A stretch of DNA of 64,000 nt from Winogradskyella arenosi (GCF_003337305.1 NZ_QPJO01000001.1:1-64000); one strand, 5' to 3'. Numbered from the stretch's first letter, positions 8,826-17,633 are shown. The notes: a model not told the origin generated them from the letters alone. Translations and numbers: made by a program.

Positions 8826-10094
8826 TTAGTCTATTCTAAGAGCGTCTACAGGTTTCATTTTTGTGGCACTATTGGCAGGAATAAGTCCGGCAAGCACGCC
8901 TGAAACAATTAATATAATTAAAGCGGTAAATATAACTTGCATACTTACACTTGGATTTGCAAAATTATCGACAGGGCCGTAATAGTCTAAAAGGATGTTC
9001 ATGCCCCAAATGATAAAGGCCGCAAAAGAAATCCCGACCATACCGGCTAAAATGGTAAGCATTAAACTCTCTTGTAAAATTTGAGACTTTATGGCCCACG
9101 GGCTAGCTCCTAGTGCGCGTCTTACCCCAATTTCTTTCGTACGTTCTTTAACCACAATAAGCATAATATTACTGATGCCAATGATACCAGACATTAAGAC
9201 CAAAGCGCCTACAAAATACCCCACAAAAGAAAGGATAGAAAACAAACCATTAACACGTCCAAATTGTTCGGAGAGGTCAAAATGCCCAATGGCGCGGTCA
9301 TCCGTAGGATCTACTTTATGCCGGGCTTTCATAATGTTAAACACCTGAGGTTTTAAAGTGGTAATGCTTACATGATCTTGTGCCGTTAGCGCCATCCAAC
9401 CTACGGTATCGCCTCTGTTAAACGCCTGACTAAAGGTGGTAAAAGGCATATAGATGGTATTGGCGTCTTGTTCTTCATCGCCTTGACTATTGCTCATTTT
9501 AAAGCTACCTACAACCATAAAATTGACCCCATTAATTTTAATATAGGTCCCTAAAACCGGCTCGCCTTTATCGTATAAACTATTAAGCACCCCTGTACCA
9601 ATAACACAAATTTTTCGCTTTGCATTAATATCGGAATAACTTAAAAAACGCCCTTGAAGAATATCCATAGGTTGTTGTTTTATGTATTCGGGGTAATCGC
9701 CATAAATTTCAAATGCTCCTGTTTTAGTTCCTCTTGTCACATTATTAGCGCCATTAAATCCGCCCAACTGGTTTCTTGGTGACACATATTTTAAATTAGG
9801 TACGGCCGTTTTAAGCGCGGCAACATCATCGATTTTAAAATTGAAATAACGTCCCTTAGGCAAGCCTTTATAGGGTTTAGAGGTTCCTTGAGACCACATA
9901 AACATAGAATTGGTCGCAAAATCGCCAAAATCTGCAGTGACCCCATTTTTAAGACCATTGGTCAAGGCCAACAGCAAGACTAAAATGGTAATCCCCCAGA
10001 ACACCCCAAAAGCAGTTAATAAGGTTCTAAACTTATTGGCGTTTAGCGCTTCTAATATTTCATCCCAACGGTCTCTACTAAACATACTATTCAT
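8826..10094 (-). CDS. MacB-like ABC transporter permease (second)
   Basis: Permease with the MacB periplasmic core and FtsX layout: one N-terminal helix (about 20-45), a large periplasmic domain, then three C-terminal helices with the conserved VKERTKEIGVRRALGA coupling motif and a final GLIPANSATKMKPVDALR. It is paralogous to the preceding permease and probably forms a heterodimer with it. The ATG at 10094 overlaps the upstream gene by 8 bases. An in-frame ATG at 10085 (MFSRDRW) aligns better with the paralogue's start (MFDIERW) and may be the true one. Confidence 0.9.
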   Translation of the reverse strand: MNSMFSRDRWDEILEALNANKFRTLLTAFGVFWGITILVLLLALTNGLKNGVTADFGDFATNSMFMWSQGTSKPYKGLPKGRYFNFKIDDVAALKTAVPNLKYVSPRNQLGGFNGANNVTRGTKTGAFEIYGDYPEYIKQQPMDILQGRFLSYSDINAKRKICVIGTGVLNSLYDKGEPVLGTYIKINGVNFMVVGSFKMSNSQGDEEQDANTIYMPFTTFSQAFNRGDTVGWMALTAQDHVSITTLKPQVFNIMKARHKVDPTDDRAIGHFDLSEQFGRVNGLFSILSFVGYFVGALVLMSGIIGISNIMLIVVKERTKEIGVRRALGASPWAIKSQILQESLMLTILAGMVGISFAAFIIWGMNILLDYYGPVDNFANPSVSMQVIFTALIILIVSGVLAGLIPANSATKMKPVDALRID

Positions 10095-11331
10095 CTCTTA
10101 GGGCATCAATAGGTTTAATTTTTGCGGCTCTATACGCAGGAATAAATCCGGCAATAGTCCCTGCAAAAACCAATAAAAACACAGTAGACAAGGCAATTTT
10201 AAAATCGACCTGCGGATACTTTATAAAATCATTTTGAATTTGTGGACCTACAAGTTCTAACAAGCCAAGCCCAAGAATTAATCCGAATAAGCCTGAAAAC
10301 ATGGTTACAAAAATGGCTTCTTGCAAAATCATACCGATAATAGAACTCGGTAGCGCACCAAGGGCTTTTCTTATTCCGATTTCTTTAGTACGCTCTTTAA
10401 CTATGATAAGCATAATATTCCCAACGCCAACGATACCTGCAATGATGGTACCGATACCCACAAACCAGAAGACTAATTTTAAGGTAGCAATGAGCGAATA
10501 AATTTTTTCAGCCTGCTCTAAGGTATTGTTAACTCTAACGGCACTAATATCATCTGGGGCTACGGTATGCAGTTCCTTTATCTTTTTTTCAATGCCTAAA
10601 GCAATGGCATTAGAGGTTTGAACGGCTTCATCAAAATCATCAGCCATTTTAACGGTGAAGGCCATGTTTCTAATATTTTCTCCGGCATTAAATACTTTTT
10701 GCGCAGTTGTTAAGGGCACGTAAACCTGCCCCTCTTCACGATCTCCTCCCGGATCATAAAATACGCCCACCACTTTGAAATTCATCCCAAAGATTTGGAT
10801 GTTCTTATCGATGGGATCTTCACCTTTAAACAGGTCTTCTTTAATTTTATTTCCAATGACAGCCACCTTTTTACTAGAACTGATATCGGAGCTGTTAATA
10901 AAACGACCCGATCCGATGTCTGCATTTTCAATAAATTGATTTTCGGGCATGGTACCACGAACGCGATAATTTCCGGTTTCATTTTGATAATTTACCGTAC
11001 CACCATAGATCATATAATCTTTGGTTCGATACTCTAAGTAATCATCGTATTGATTTTCGATAGCCTCGAAGCTAGAATTTTTAAGCTGAACATAGCGCCC
11101 GGGATTGAGACCTTTATATCCCTTGGTAGTCACTCCCGTCCATACCGAGATTTTATTTGTCGCATCTTGCTCAAACTGTGATTTTACACCGTTAGCAATC
11201 CCTTCACTAAATCCTAAAAGTATCACTAATATAAAAATCCCAGAGGCCACAGAAAGTCCTGTAAGAAAGGTTCGCAATTTATTTTTGCTAAGCGTTTCGA
11301 ATATTTCTTGCCAACGTTCTATATCAAACAT
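10087..11331 (-). CDS. MacB-like ABC transporter permease (first)
   Basis: First of two tandem permeases. The 414 residues contain an N-terminal helix (about 20-42), a periplasmic MacB_PCD domain (about 45-270) and an FtsX domain with three helices and VKERTKEIGIRKALGALP. In MacB-type mechanotransmission the permease does not itself form a channel across the membrane but drives a periplasmic adaptor and TolC. It overlaps the ATPase gene by 8 bases, which suggests translational coupling. No nucleotide-binding domain is fused, unlike E. coli MacB; the ATPase is separate. Confidence 0.9.
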   Translation of the reverse strand: MFDIERWQEIFETLSKNKLRTFLTGLSVASGIFILVILLGFSEGIANGVKSQFEQDATNKISVWTGVTTKGYKGLNPGRYVQLKNSSFEAIENQYDDYLEYRTKDYMIYGGTVNYQNETGNYRVRGTMPENQFIENADIGSGRFINSSDISSSKKVAVIGNKIKEDLFKGEDPIDKNIQIFGMNFKVVGVFYDPGGDREEGQVYVPLTTAQKVFNAGENIRNMAFTVKMADDFDEAVQTSNAIALGIEKKIKELHTVAPDDISAVRVNNTLEQAEKIYSLIATLKLVFWFVGIGTIIAGIVGVGNIMLIIVKERTKEIGIRKALGALPSSIIGMILQEAIFVTMFSGLFGLILGLGLLELVGPQIQNDFIKYPQVDFKIALSTVFLLVFAGTIAGFIPAYRAAKIKPIDALRDE

Positions 11332-12025
11332 GGGCTGATGCTCTTATCTGTTCTACGGAACTATCGTCTATTATTAAGCCATCTTTTAGATTTACAATAC
11401 GCTTGGTCATATGTGCAATGTCATCTTCATGCGTCACGATTAAGATGGTTTTTCCTTCGTCATTAATACCTTGTATTAACTCCATAACCTCATAAGAGGT
11501 TTTTGTATCTAAGGCTCCTGTAGGTTCATCGGCCAATAACACTTTAGGATCACTTGCTAAAGCCCGAGCAATAGCAACCCGTTGTTTTTGCCCTCCTGAA
11601 AGTTCACTTGGTAAATGGTGCGACCATTGGGCTAGACCCACTTTTTCCAAATAATGCATGGCACGTTCTGTACGCTCTTTACGTTTTACTCCTTTATAGT
11701 AAAGTGGCATAGATACATTATCTAAAGCCGATTTATAATTGATGAGATTAAACGACTGAAAAATGAATCCGAGAAATTCATTTCTATATTTAGCGGCAAT
11801 TTTTTCGTTAAGATTTTTAATAGGCACATCGTCTAAAATGTATTGCCCTTGATCGGCTTCATCTAACATTCCTAAAATATTAAGTAATGTTGATTTCCCT
11901 GATCCTGAAGATCCCATTATAGAGACAAGCTCACCTTCTTTGACATTAAAATTAATACCTTTTAATACGTGAAGCGAGTTGCTTCCCATATGGTAAGATT
12001 TATGTAAATCTTTTATTTGAATCAT
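11324..12025 (-). CDS. ABC transporter ATP-binding protein (LolD/MacB type)
   Basis: Cytoplasmic ATPase of the efflux system, first gene of the six-gene operon. The 233 residues carry Walker A (GSSGSGKST, 38-46), the Q-loop region FIFQSFNLI, the signature [15 protein letters not shown] and Walker [13 protein letters not shown] followed by the H-loop VTHE. The [11 protein letters not shown] and DEPTGALD details are typical of the MacB/LolD/FtsE class. The 166 bases upstream hold no obvious promoter box or gene. Confidence 0.93.
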   Translation of the reverse strand: MIQIKDLHKSYHMGSNSLHVLKGINFNVKEGELVSIMGSSGSGKSTLLNILGMLDEADQGQYILDDVPIKNLNEKIAAKYRNEFLGFIFQSFNLINYKSALDNVSMPLYYKGVKRKERTERAMHYLEKVGLAQWSHHLPSELSGGQKQRVAIARALASDPKVLLADEPTGALDTKTSYEVMELIQGINDEGKTILIVTHEDDIAHMTKRIVNLKDGLIIDDSSVEQIRASAHV

Positions 12026-12191
12026 AATGTGATTGGGTTAACGAATACCATTCTAATGGCGTTTGAAGACCTTTTGAATCTACAACACTATTGATCTAAA
12101 GCTGGCACATATTAAATTAATTACAACAACAGCAGGCACAATATCCCTTATTTTCACATATGACGTCTATATAGCAAAAATGTTACAGGTT

Positions 12192-12416
12192 TTACTCTGA
12201 TTTATCGGGCTGATTATATTTTCTATAAATCACATAACCAATAACCGCCACTAAGAGGTAAGGAACGGCCATTAAAAAGACAATTCCATCATTAATTCCT
12301 TCGGCTGCAGATTGATCTTCACCACTTTCTAAAACGGCTCTACACATCGCGCATTGCGCATTACTGAGGGTAAAAGATACAACCGTGAATAAGAATAAAC
12401 TAATTTTACGCTTCAT
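12192..12416 (-). CDS. Uncharacterised small CxxC membrane protein of the oxidase assembly cluster
   Basis: I know no function for this 74-residue protein. A signal peptide (MKRKISLFLF... to about residue 20) is followed at once by CAMCR (Cys22, Cys25), a short polar linker, one membrane helix (about 46-65) and a short charged tail. The ATG at 12416 was chosen because it starts the signal peptide; the longer frame to 12482 would lie inside the DUF420 gene and adds a non-signal-like leader. It begins 2 bases after DUF420 ends and is the last gene after SCO and DUF420, so a role in copper or thiol handling for cytochrome oxidase assembly is plausible inference. Confidence 0.75.
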   Translation of the reverse strand: MKRKISLFLFTVVSFTLSNAQCAMCRAVLESGEDQSAAEGINDGIVFLMAVPYLLVAVIGYVIYRKYNQPDKSE

Positions 12417-12418
12417 AA

Positions 12419-12964
12419 TTAGGTATAATATGGTGCTATCATCACATAAACAATAACCCCTGTTACGGCTACATATAACCACATTGGAAAAGTGTAACGT
12501 GCAATCTTTCTATGACGCACTTTATCATTAGTAATACCCCGCACATAGGTTATTAATACAAAAGGAATAATCACTATAGACAGCACAATATGGGTGATCA
12601 GTATAAAATAATAAAGGTATTTTACAAGGCCGTCACCACCGAATTTTGTTGAATCGCTGGTCATATGATACGCCACATACATCACTAAAAACACCACAGA
12701 GCTCCAAATAGCTGTTGTCATTAAGTTTTCATGAAGTACCACCTGCTTTTTTCTTATGGCCAAGAAAGCAACAATTAATACAATAGCCGTGAACCCGTTA
12801 ATGGTAGCATAAATAGGCGGTAAAAATGTTAAGGGCTCTACATCGTAACCCAAGTCTTGTAGCTTAACACGCGATAAAATGGCGACTACAATTGGGATGA
12901 TAATAGACAGGACGATAATCCATTTGTTATATTTCTTTGCTTTTACTGTGTCGATTGTATTCAT
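12419..12964 (-). CDS. DUF420 membrane protein, probable cytochrome oxidase assembly factor
   Basis: The 181 residues hold about five membrane helices, with the His-containing segments LHENLMTTA, AYHMTSD and ITHIVLSIVIIPFVLITY. DUF420 includes CtaM, needed for aa3 oxidase assembly in Staphylococcus; by family and position after SCO a similar job is likely here. It lies 35 bases downstream of the SCO gene and 2 bases before the small CxxC gene. Confidence 0.88.
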   Translation of the reverse strand: MNTIDTVKAKKYNKWIIVLSIIIPIVVAILSRVKLQDLGYDVEPLTFLPPIYATINGFTAIVLIVAFLAIRKKQVVLHENLMTTAIWSSVVFLVMYVAYHMTSDSTKFGGDGLVKYLYYFILITHIVLSIVIIPFVLITYVRGITNDKVRHRKIARYTFPMWLYVAVTGVIVYVMIAPYYT

Positions 12965-12999
12965 AGATTTGGTGTTACTTAAGCCAGTTCAGAATCGTA

Positions 13000-13761
13000 T
13001 TATTCTTTTAATAATTTAGCTATATCTTCTTTTAGAATGGTAATTTCTTGGGCAATGCCATCTTCATCTACACCCACGGCTTCTGAAATTAAACCGTTAT
13101 AAAAAATCTTAGGGTTTCCAAATTCATCTTTTCTAGAACGGATATATCCTTCTTTATCTATTAAGGCAAAATTACCGGAATGCTCAAAGCCTCCCACGAC
13201 AGTTTCGTCTTTAGCGGTATAAAGATTAAAGCCTTCATTAGCCAACTTATAAATACGCGTCTCATCACCAGTCATAAAATGCCAATTAGGATTGGTAATC
13301 CCATATTTTTCAGCATAAGCTTTAAGTACTTCTGGTGTATCAATATCTGGAGCGATGGTAAATGAAGCAACTCCAAAATCTTTAAAATTCTTAAATTCCT
13401 CTTGCACCGTTACCAAGTTACGGTTCATAATTGGGCATATAGTTGGGCAGGTTGTAAAAAAGAACTCTACAACATAGACCTTTCCTAGATAATCTTCATT
13501 GGTAATGGTTTCACCATCTTGATTGGTGAAGCTAAAATGAGGCACTTTTTTAGGTGCGCCGTTAATTTCAAGATAAGCCAAGTCACTTTTCACCTTAACT
13601 GAAGACTCTAAATGAGAATTTAGAACATCTTTACTTCGACTCTCTTCACGGATAATATCTCCTCCTGTTACACGATCAATAATTTTAGGAACAAAAAGGA
13701 TTCCAAAAATTAAAATTACAAATGCAATTCCGATATAGGAATAATTAGCTTTTTTACTCAT
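13000..13761 (-). CDS. SCO1/SenC family copper chaperone for cytochrome c oxidase
   Basis: Membrane-anchored thioredoxin-fold protein that delivers copper to, or reduces, the CuA site of oxidase subunit II. The 253 residues have one N-terminal helix (about 9-26), the copper ligands Cys105 and Cys109 in TTCPTICP, and the third ligand His194 in GGFEHSGNF. All three ligands are present, so it should bind copper. It overlaps the preceding Cys-less SCO-like gene by 8 bases and is followed by DUF420. Confidence 0.93.
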   Translation of the reverse strand: MSKKANYSYIGIAFVILIFGILFVPKIIDRVTGGDIIREESRSKDVLNSHLESSVKVKSDLAYLEINGAPKKVPHFSFTNQDGETITNEDYLGKVYVVEFFFTTCPTICPIMNRNLVTVQEEFKNFKDFGVASFTIAPDIDTPEVLKAYAEKYGITNPNWHFMTGDETRIYKLANEGFNLYTAKDETVVGGFEHSGNFALIDKEGYIRSRKDEFGNPKIFYNGLISEAVGVDEDGIAQEITILKEDIAKLLKE

Positions 13762-14476
13762 GCTTTTTGTTTATTTCGTTTGCTCGTCTTGTGTTTGAAT
13801 CGTCAAATTTACCTTTGCGTTTCTGACGGTATTCTGTGAATAGAATACGAACATCATCACTCATCATATTTTTAATTTCTGCCACCTTAATGGCATTATA
13901 AGCGTACACTCCGAAAGCGGGTTTATTGTTTTCAACAGCCCGTTCGTCTCGCCCGTCAATACGTCCACGTTGATTTAAATCTTTATCTATAATAAATACT
14001 TCATCTAGGGATAAATCGGCTTCTAAATTCACATCGGCCTTTAAAGAATGATAAAGCATTTTTATCTCGCCTTCTGAAGCAAAAGCGTAATGCCAATATT
14101 TTAAATCTTCGTAAGTATTGATTTCCTTTTTTAAGGCTTCCACTTCTTCTTCGGTCCCTTCAGGAACGACGATGACCAATTGAAATGTTTTAAACCCTTT
14201 AAACTTATCATAGACCAACTCCTTAAGATTTGAAGCCGCAATCATGTGATCTAAGGGTGATTTCCCTAAAAAGCCTAACACAGTAATATGATCTTTTAAT
14301 AAAAGGGGCTCACCTCTATCCGAGCGAAATGCAGTAATATCAATAACCTTTTCATTGACGACATCTAAAGGCTCGTAATTGTGCTTTGCAGGATAAAGCA
14401 TTAATAGGAATGCGACTGGTAGAAAGAATAATATACCAAGAACGAGATAGCGTTTTACTTTTGTTAATTTCTTCAT
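13754..14476 (-). CDS. SCO-like membrane protein without cysteines
   Basis: No named function. The 240 residues have an N-terminal membrane helix (about 10-28), then a thioredoxin-like domain. ITVLGFLGKSPLDHMIAASN aligns with the SCO active-site stretch, and VFIIDKDLNQRGRIDGRD with the SCO strand after the ligand His. The CxxxC is replaced (GKSPLDHM) and the protein has no Cys at all. Its stop overlaps the true SCO gene by 8 bases. It may be a structural partner or docking factor for SCO; this is inference from fold resemblance and coupling. Confidence 0.7.
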   Translation of the reverse strand: MKKLTKVKRYLVLGILFFLPVAFLLMLYPAKHNYEPLDVVNEKVIDITAFRSDRGEPLLLKDHITVLGFLGKSPLDHMIAASNLKELVYDKFKGFKTFQLVIVVPEGTEEEVEALKKEINTYEDLKYWHYAFASEGEIKMLYHSLKADVNLEADLSLDEVFIIDKDLNQRGRIDGRDERAVENNKPAFGVYAYNAIKVAEIKNMMSDDVRILFTEYRQKRKGKFDDSNTRRANEINKKHE

Positions 14477-14545
14477 CGATTAAGAACTATAGCCCTCATT
14501 TTTGGGGTTTAACACACTATAATTTAAGGTCTCTTATAGCGTATG

Positions 14546-14553
14546 CAAAAATA
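14546..14553 (-). promoter_or_regulatory. Putative -7 box for the SCO-DUF420 assembly unit
   Basis: TATTTTTG on the minus strand fits TAnnTTTG and overlaps the T-tract of the upstream terminator. The first start codon lies 70 bases further on. No convincing -33 TTG. Confidence 0.4.
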
Positions 14554-14554
14554 A

Positions 14555-14582
14555 AAAAGGTGGTTTATAAAAACCACCTTTT
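14555..14582 (-). terminator. Terminator after cytochrome oxidase subunit IV
   Basis: Perfect 12-bp stem (14555-14566 with 14571-14582), 4-base loop, then TTTTTTATTTTTG on the minus strand. It separates the subunit III/IV unit from the SCO unit. Confidence 0.85.
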
Positions 14583-14632
14583 CATTGTATTTAACACTTT
14601 GATAAATCGCCCTGTTTATATGTCTGTTTTTA

Positions 14633-15079
14633 CTAGAAATCCTTCTTAATTAAGGCGTGTTCTGCGTTGTATACACTAAATACATAACCTCCTTCTTGTA
14701 ATAAGATAAAGACTAAGTAACAGATTAAGAAAACACCTGTCCAAACAATAACCTTTCTTAAGCTTCCTACTTCATCTCTAAGGTGCATGAAATCCCATGC
14801 AATGTAATAGGCCTTAACTATTGTTAATAAAATAAAGATTAGGTTTAAGGGCTTCATGTAAACAATAGGAGAAAGAATAATGTTTCCTAATGTTGCGAAG
14901 AATCCACCTTCTAAAGGCTCTAACCAAGTATGCATTAATATTGCTGGCTTGTAAATCCCTAAAACAACTTCTACTGCCGTTACTAAAGATAAGAATACTA
15001 ATACGCCCCAGATTTTTTCTTTGTTAGATTTAAATTTCCAACGTCCTCTGAATATTTCTAATTTATGCTCGTGTGCCAT
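14633..15079 (-). CDS. Cytochrome c oxidase subunit IV family protein
   Basis: Small accessory subunit of the heme-copper oxidase. The 148 residues have three membrane helices (about 26-45, 75-95, 113-135). The opening MAHEHKLEIFRGRWKFKSNKEKIWGV is soluble. It is 20 bases after subunit III, is the last gene of the cyoE-cox3-cox3-cox4 unit and is followed by a strong terminator. Position and helix pattern agree with the family; no cofactor ligands are expected. Confidence 0.85.
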   Translation of the reverse strand: MAHEHKLEIFRGRWKFKSNKEKIWGVLVFLSLVTAVEVVLGIYKPAILMHTWLEPLEGGFFATLGNIILSPIVYMKPLNLIFILLTIVKAYYIAWDFMHLRDEVGSLRKVIVWTGVFLICYLVFILLQEGGYVFSVYNAEHALIKKDF

Positions 15080-15099
15080 AATATAACCTTAATTTCTTT

Positions 15100-16101
15100 T
15101 TAAACTAAATAGAAGAATGTGAATACAAATACCCATACTAAATCGACAAAGTGCCAGTAGAGTCCAACTTTTTCTACCATCTCATAACTTCCTCTTCTTT
15201 CGTAAGTCCCTAAGACCACATTAAAGAATATGATAATATTTAATATCACTCCTGAAAGTACGTGGAATCCGTGGAATCCGGTAATGAAGAAAAAGAAATC
15301 ACCAAATAGAGACGTTCCGTATTCGTTAACCTTGAGGTTAGCACCTTTTACAACTAACTTTCCGTTCTCTTTTATTTGTTTTAAAGATTCTGCTCTAGAT
15401 AAAATGGTTTTGTGTCCTTCTTCGTTTAAAAATTGTGTACGTACAACAACATTTTCTTGTGCCGCTAAACCTGTGTAGATTTCATCTACTGTATATGGAG
15501 GCAATGATCCTTCGTCAGTAAACCAAATTCCATTTTTACGTTCGTGACTGATACGTGCACTTTCTTGTGGAATTGCAATATCGTCAATAGAAACACGTTT
15601 GAAAATTTCTTCACCATCTTCAGTAACATACTCACCAAACTGTAAGATGTTTCCACCTTTAGTTTGTACAGCACCGTAATCTCCTTGAATAAACGTGGCC
15701 CATTCCCAAGCTTGCGACCCTAAGAATACCGCTCCACCTATAACGGTTAAAAACATGTATATGGTCACTTTAGATTTGTTCATATGATGACCTGCATCTA
15801 CAGCTAATACCATAGTTACAGAAGACATAATAAGAATAAACGTCATAACTGCCACATAAATCATTGGCAATTCTTGACCGTGCATAAACGGCACGTGTGT
15901 AAACACCTCATCCGCTATTGGCCATTCATTAATGAACTTAAATCTTGAAAAGCCATAAGCTGCCAAGAAGCCTGAAAATGTTAAGGCATCAGATACAATG
16001 AAGAACCACATCATCATTTTTCCGTAACTTGCTTTTAGTGGACTGTTGCCACCACCCCAAGTTTTATCTTCTGTACCAGTACTAACTACCGTAGAATCCA
16101 T
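15100..16101 (-). CDS. Cytochrome c oxidase subunit III with a large soluble insertion
   Basis: Integral subunit that stabilises subunit I and its proton uptake. The 333 residues share the subunit III core: MMMWFFIVSDALTFSGFLAAY, WEWATF, GFHGFHVLSG and YWHFVDLVWVFVF. A soluble stretch of about 120 residues (about 140-262), rich in charged residues, interrupts the helices after WEWATF and makes it far longer than the neighbouring 199-residue paralogue. The insertion keeps frame and codon use, so it is not an error. It is preceded by the second subunit III gene with 37 bases between. Confidence 0.9.
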   Translation of the reverse strand: MDSTVVSTGTEDKTWGGGNSPLKASYGKMMMWFFIVSDALTFSGFLAAYGFSRFKFINEWPIADEVFTHVPFMHGQELPMIYVAVMTFILIMSSVTMVLAVDAGHHMNKSKVTIYMFLTVIGGAVFLGSQAWEWATFIQGDYGAVQTKGGNILQFGEYVTEDGEEIFKRVSIDDIAIPQESARISHERKNGIWFTDEGSLPPYTVDEIYTGLAAQENVVVRTQFLNEEGHKTILSRAESLKQIKENGKLVVKGANLKVNEYGTSLFGDFFFFITGFHGFHVLSGVILNIIIFFNVVLGTYERRGSYEMVEKVGLYWHFVDLVWVFVFTFFYLV

Positions 16102-16138
16102 AGAATTTATTTAAATTTTTAAGATTGGACAAAAATAA

Positions 16139-16738
16139 TCAAATTATATATTTAAAAAAATATAAAAACAAAAAGAGCACAACCCAAAGCCCATCTACGA
16201 AATGCCAAAAAATTGCTGCTAGTTCAAATCCTAACATATTGTTGGAGTTATACTTTTGTTTAAAATGATTATAAATTACAACTATAAGGCATATTAGCCC
16301 AGCAATAACGTGCGCTATGTGTAATATAGCAATGACATAGATGTAAGACATTGTGATATTACTCGTAGGCCCGGTAAAGTAATAACCTTCCGAAATGATC
16401 TGTCCGAATCCTACAAATTGGCTATAAATAAATCCTATTCCAAGACCTAAAGTGGCCAATAAAAACACGGATACCATTTGCATTTTGCCTTGTTGAAGGG
16501 CACGTTTTGCTAAAATAAAGGTAATACTACTTACAATTATGAGCACTAAACTGGTAAAAAATGCGCTTGGCAATTGAAAATCTACTAACCAATCTTCATT
16601 AAGACGTTGTTTACTACTAACAATAAATGCACTTAATAATCCGGCAAAAGACATAATTAAAGAACCTATCCCAAACCATATCATCATCTTTTTAGACCTT
16701 GCAGTTTTTTCTGCTGTTGTTCCTTTTGTTAAATCCAT
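16139..16738 (-). CDS. Heme-copper oxidase subunit III (short paralogue)
   Basis: The 199 residues have five membrane helices and the subunit III features MMIWFGIGSLIMSFAGLLSA, YIYVIAILHIAHVIAGL and FWHFVDGLWVVLFLFLYFF. Two subunit III-type genes in tandem are usual in Flavobacteriaceae. It follows heme o synthase by a single base, so the two are tightly coupled. Which of the two paralogues occupies the classical subunit III position cannot be read from sequence alone. Confidence 0.9.
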   Translation of the reverse strand: MDLTKGTTAEKTARSKKMMIWFGIGSLIMSFAGLLSAFIVSSKQRLNEDWLVDFQLPSAFFTSLVLIIVSSITFILAKRALQQGKMQMVSVFLLATLGLGIGFIYSQFVGFGQIISEGYYFTGPTSNITMSYIYVIAILHIAHVIAGLICLIVVIYNHFKQKYNSNNMLGFELAAIFWHFVDGLWVVLFLFLYFFKYII

Positions 16739-16739
16739 T

Positions 16740-17633
16740 TTATCTTAAAAATTTATCTGCAACATATATTATTTGCAACATTGTAATATAAAAAACGCTT
16801 GATAGCATAAGTTGTTTTGCCGTTTTGATGCTACGATCTTTAAACAATTTAAAAGCGTAGAAAAGCATGATTAAGCCTAATAAAAAGACTAAAACAGCCC
16901 CAACGATAGACAATTTTAAATCGCCTGAAAATCCGAATACGGGAATAATAGACGCTAAAATAGTCCAAACACTATACATAATTATTTGTACAGCGGTACC
17001 TTTATCGGGCTTTCCGGTAGGTAACATATGAAACCCTCCCTTTTTATAATCTTCATGTAAAAACCAACCTATAGACCAGAAGTGAGGAAATTGCCAAAAG
17101 AATTGAATGGCAAATAAGGTTCCTGGTTCTATACCAAATTCGTTACGAGCAGCTACCCAACCTAACATAAAAGGAATAGCTCCTGGCAAGGCCCCTACAA
17201 AAACGGACAATGACGTCTTAGTCTTTAAAGGCGTATAAACACTTGTGTATAAAAATATAGAAATGGCGCCATACATGGCGGTCTTAGGATTAATAATGTA
17301 TAAAGTAATTAGCCCTAAAATTGTAAAAGACACGGCAATAACAAAGGCCGTATTTACAGACATACGCCCGGAAGGAATTGGTCTATTTTTTGTCCGATCC
17401 ATGAGTGCATCTAAATCGCGCTCAATAATTTGATTATAGGCATTAGAGGCCCCAACCATAAAGTAGCCCCCTAAAGCTAATAAGATTAAGGTAACCAGAC
17501 TAATGGTCTCTGCTCCTAAAAAATAACCCGCTATAGAAGAAAACACCACACTTAAGGACAAGCCCATCTTGGTAATTTCCTTGAAATCTGTAACCACAGA
17601 ACCTGTTGATACCGAAGATTTTGTACTGCTCAA
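16740..17633 (-). CDS. cyoE: Protoheme IX farnesyltransferase (heme o synthase)
   Basis: Adds a farnesyl group to heme b to give heme o, the precursor of heme a for the oxidase. The 297 residues form a UbiA-type membrane prenyltransferase with the Asp-rich NQIIERDLDALMDRTKNRPI motif, the YTPLKTKTSLSVFVGALPGA loop and a second site DYKKGGFHMLP. The start is TTG at 17633: an in-frame stop lies 5 codons upstream with no ATG between, and the first internal ATG (residue 23) would cut into the conserved FKEITKMGLSLSVV region. It is first in the cox3/cox4 unit. Also called ctaB. Confidence 0.92.
   Translation of the reverse strand: MSSTKSSVSTGSVVTDFKEITKMGLSLSVVFSSIAGYFLGAETISLVTLILLALGGYFMVGASNAYNQIIERDLDALMDRTKNRPIPSGRMSVNTAFVIAVSFTILGLITLYIINPKTAMYGAISIFLYTSVYTPLKTKTSLSVFVGALPGAIPFMLGWVAARNEFGIEPGTLFAIQFFWQFPHFWSIGWFLHEDYKKGGFHMLPTGKPDKGTAVQIIMYSVWTILASIIPVFGFSGDLKLSIVGAVLVFLLGLIMLFYAFKLFKDRSIKTAKQLMLSSVFYITMLQIIYVADKFLR

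Noticed and set aside
12417-12482. 22-codon N-terminal extension of the small CxxC protein
   Set aside because: It would lie inside the DUF420 gene and would bury the signal peptide; ATG 12416 fits better.
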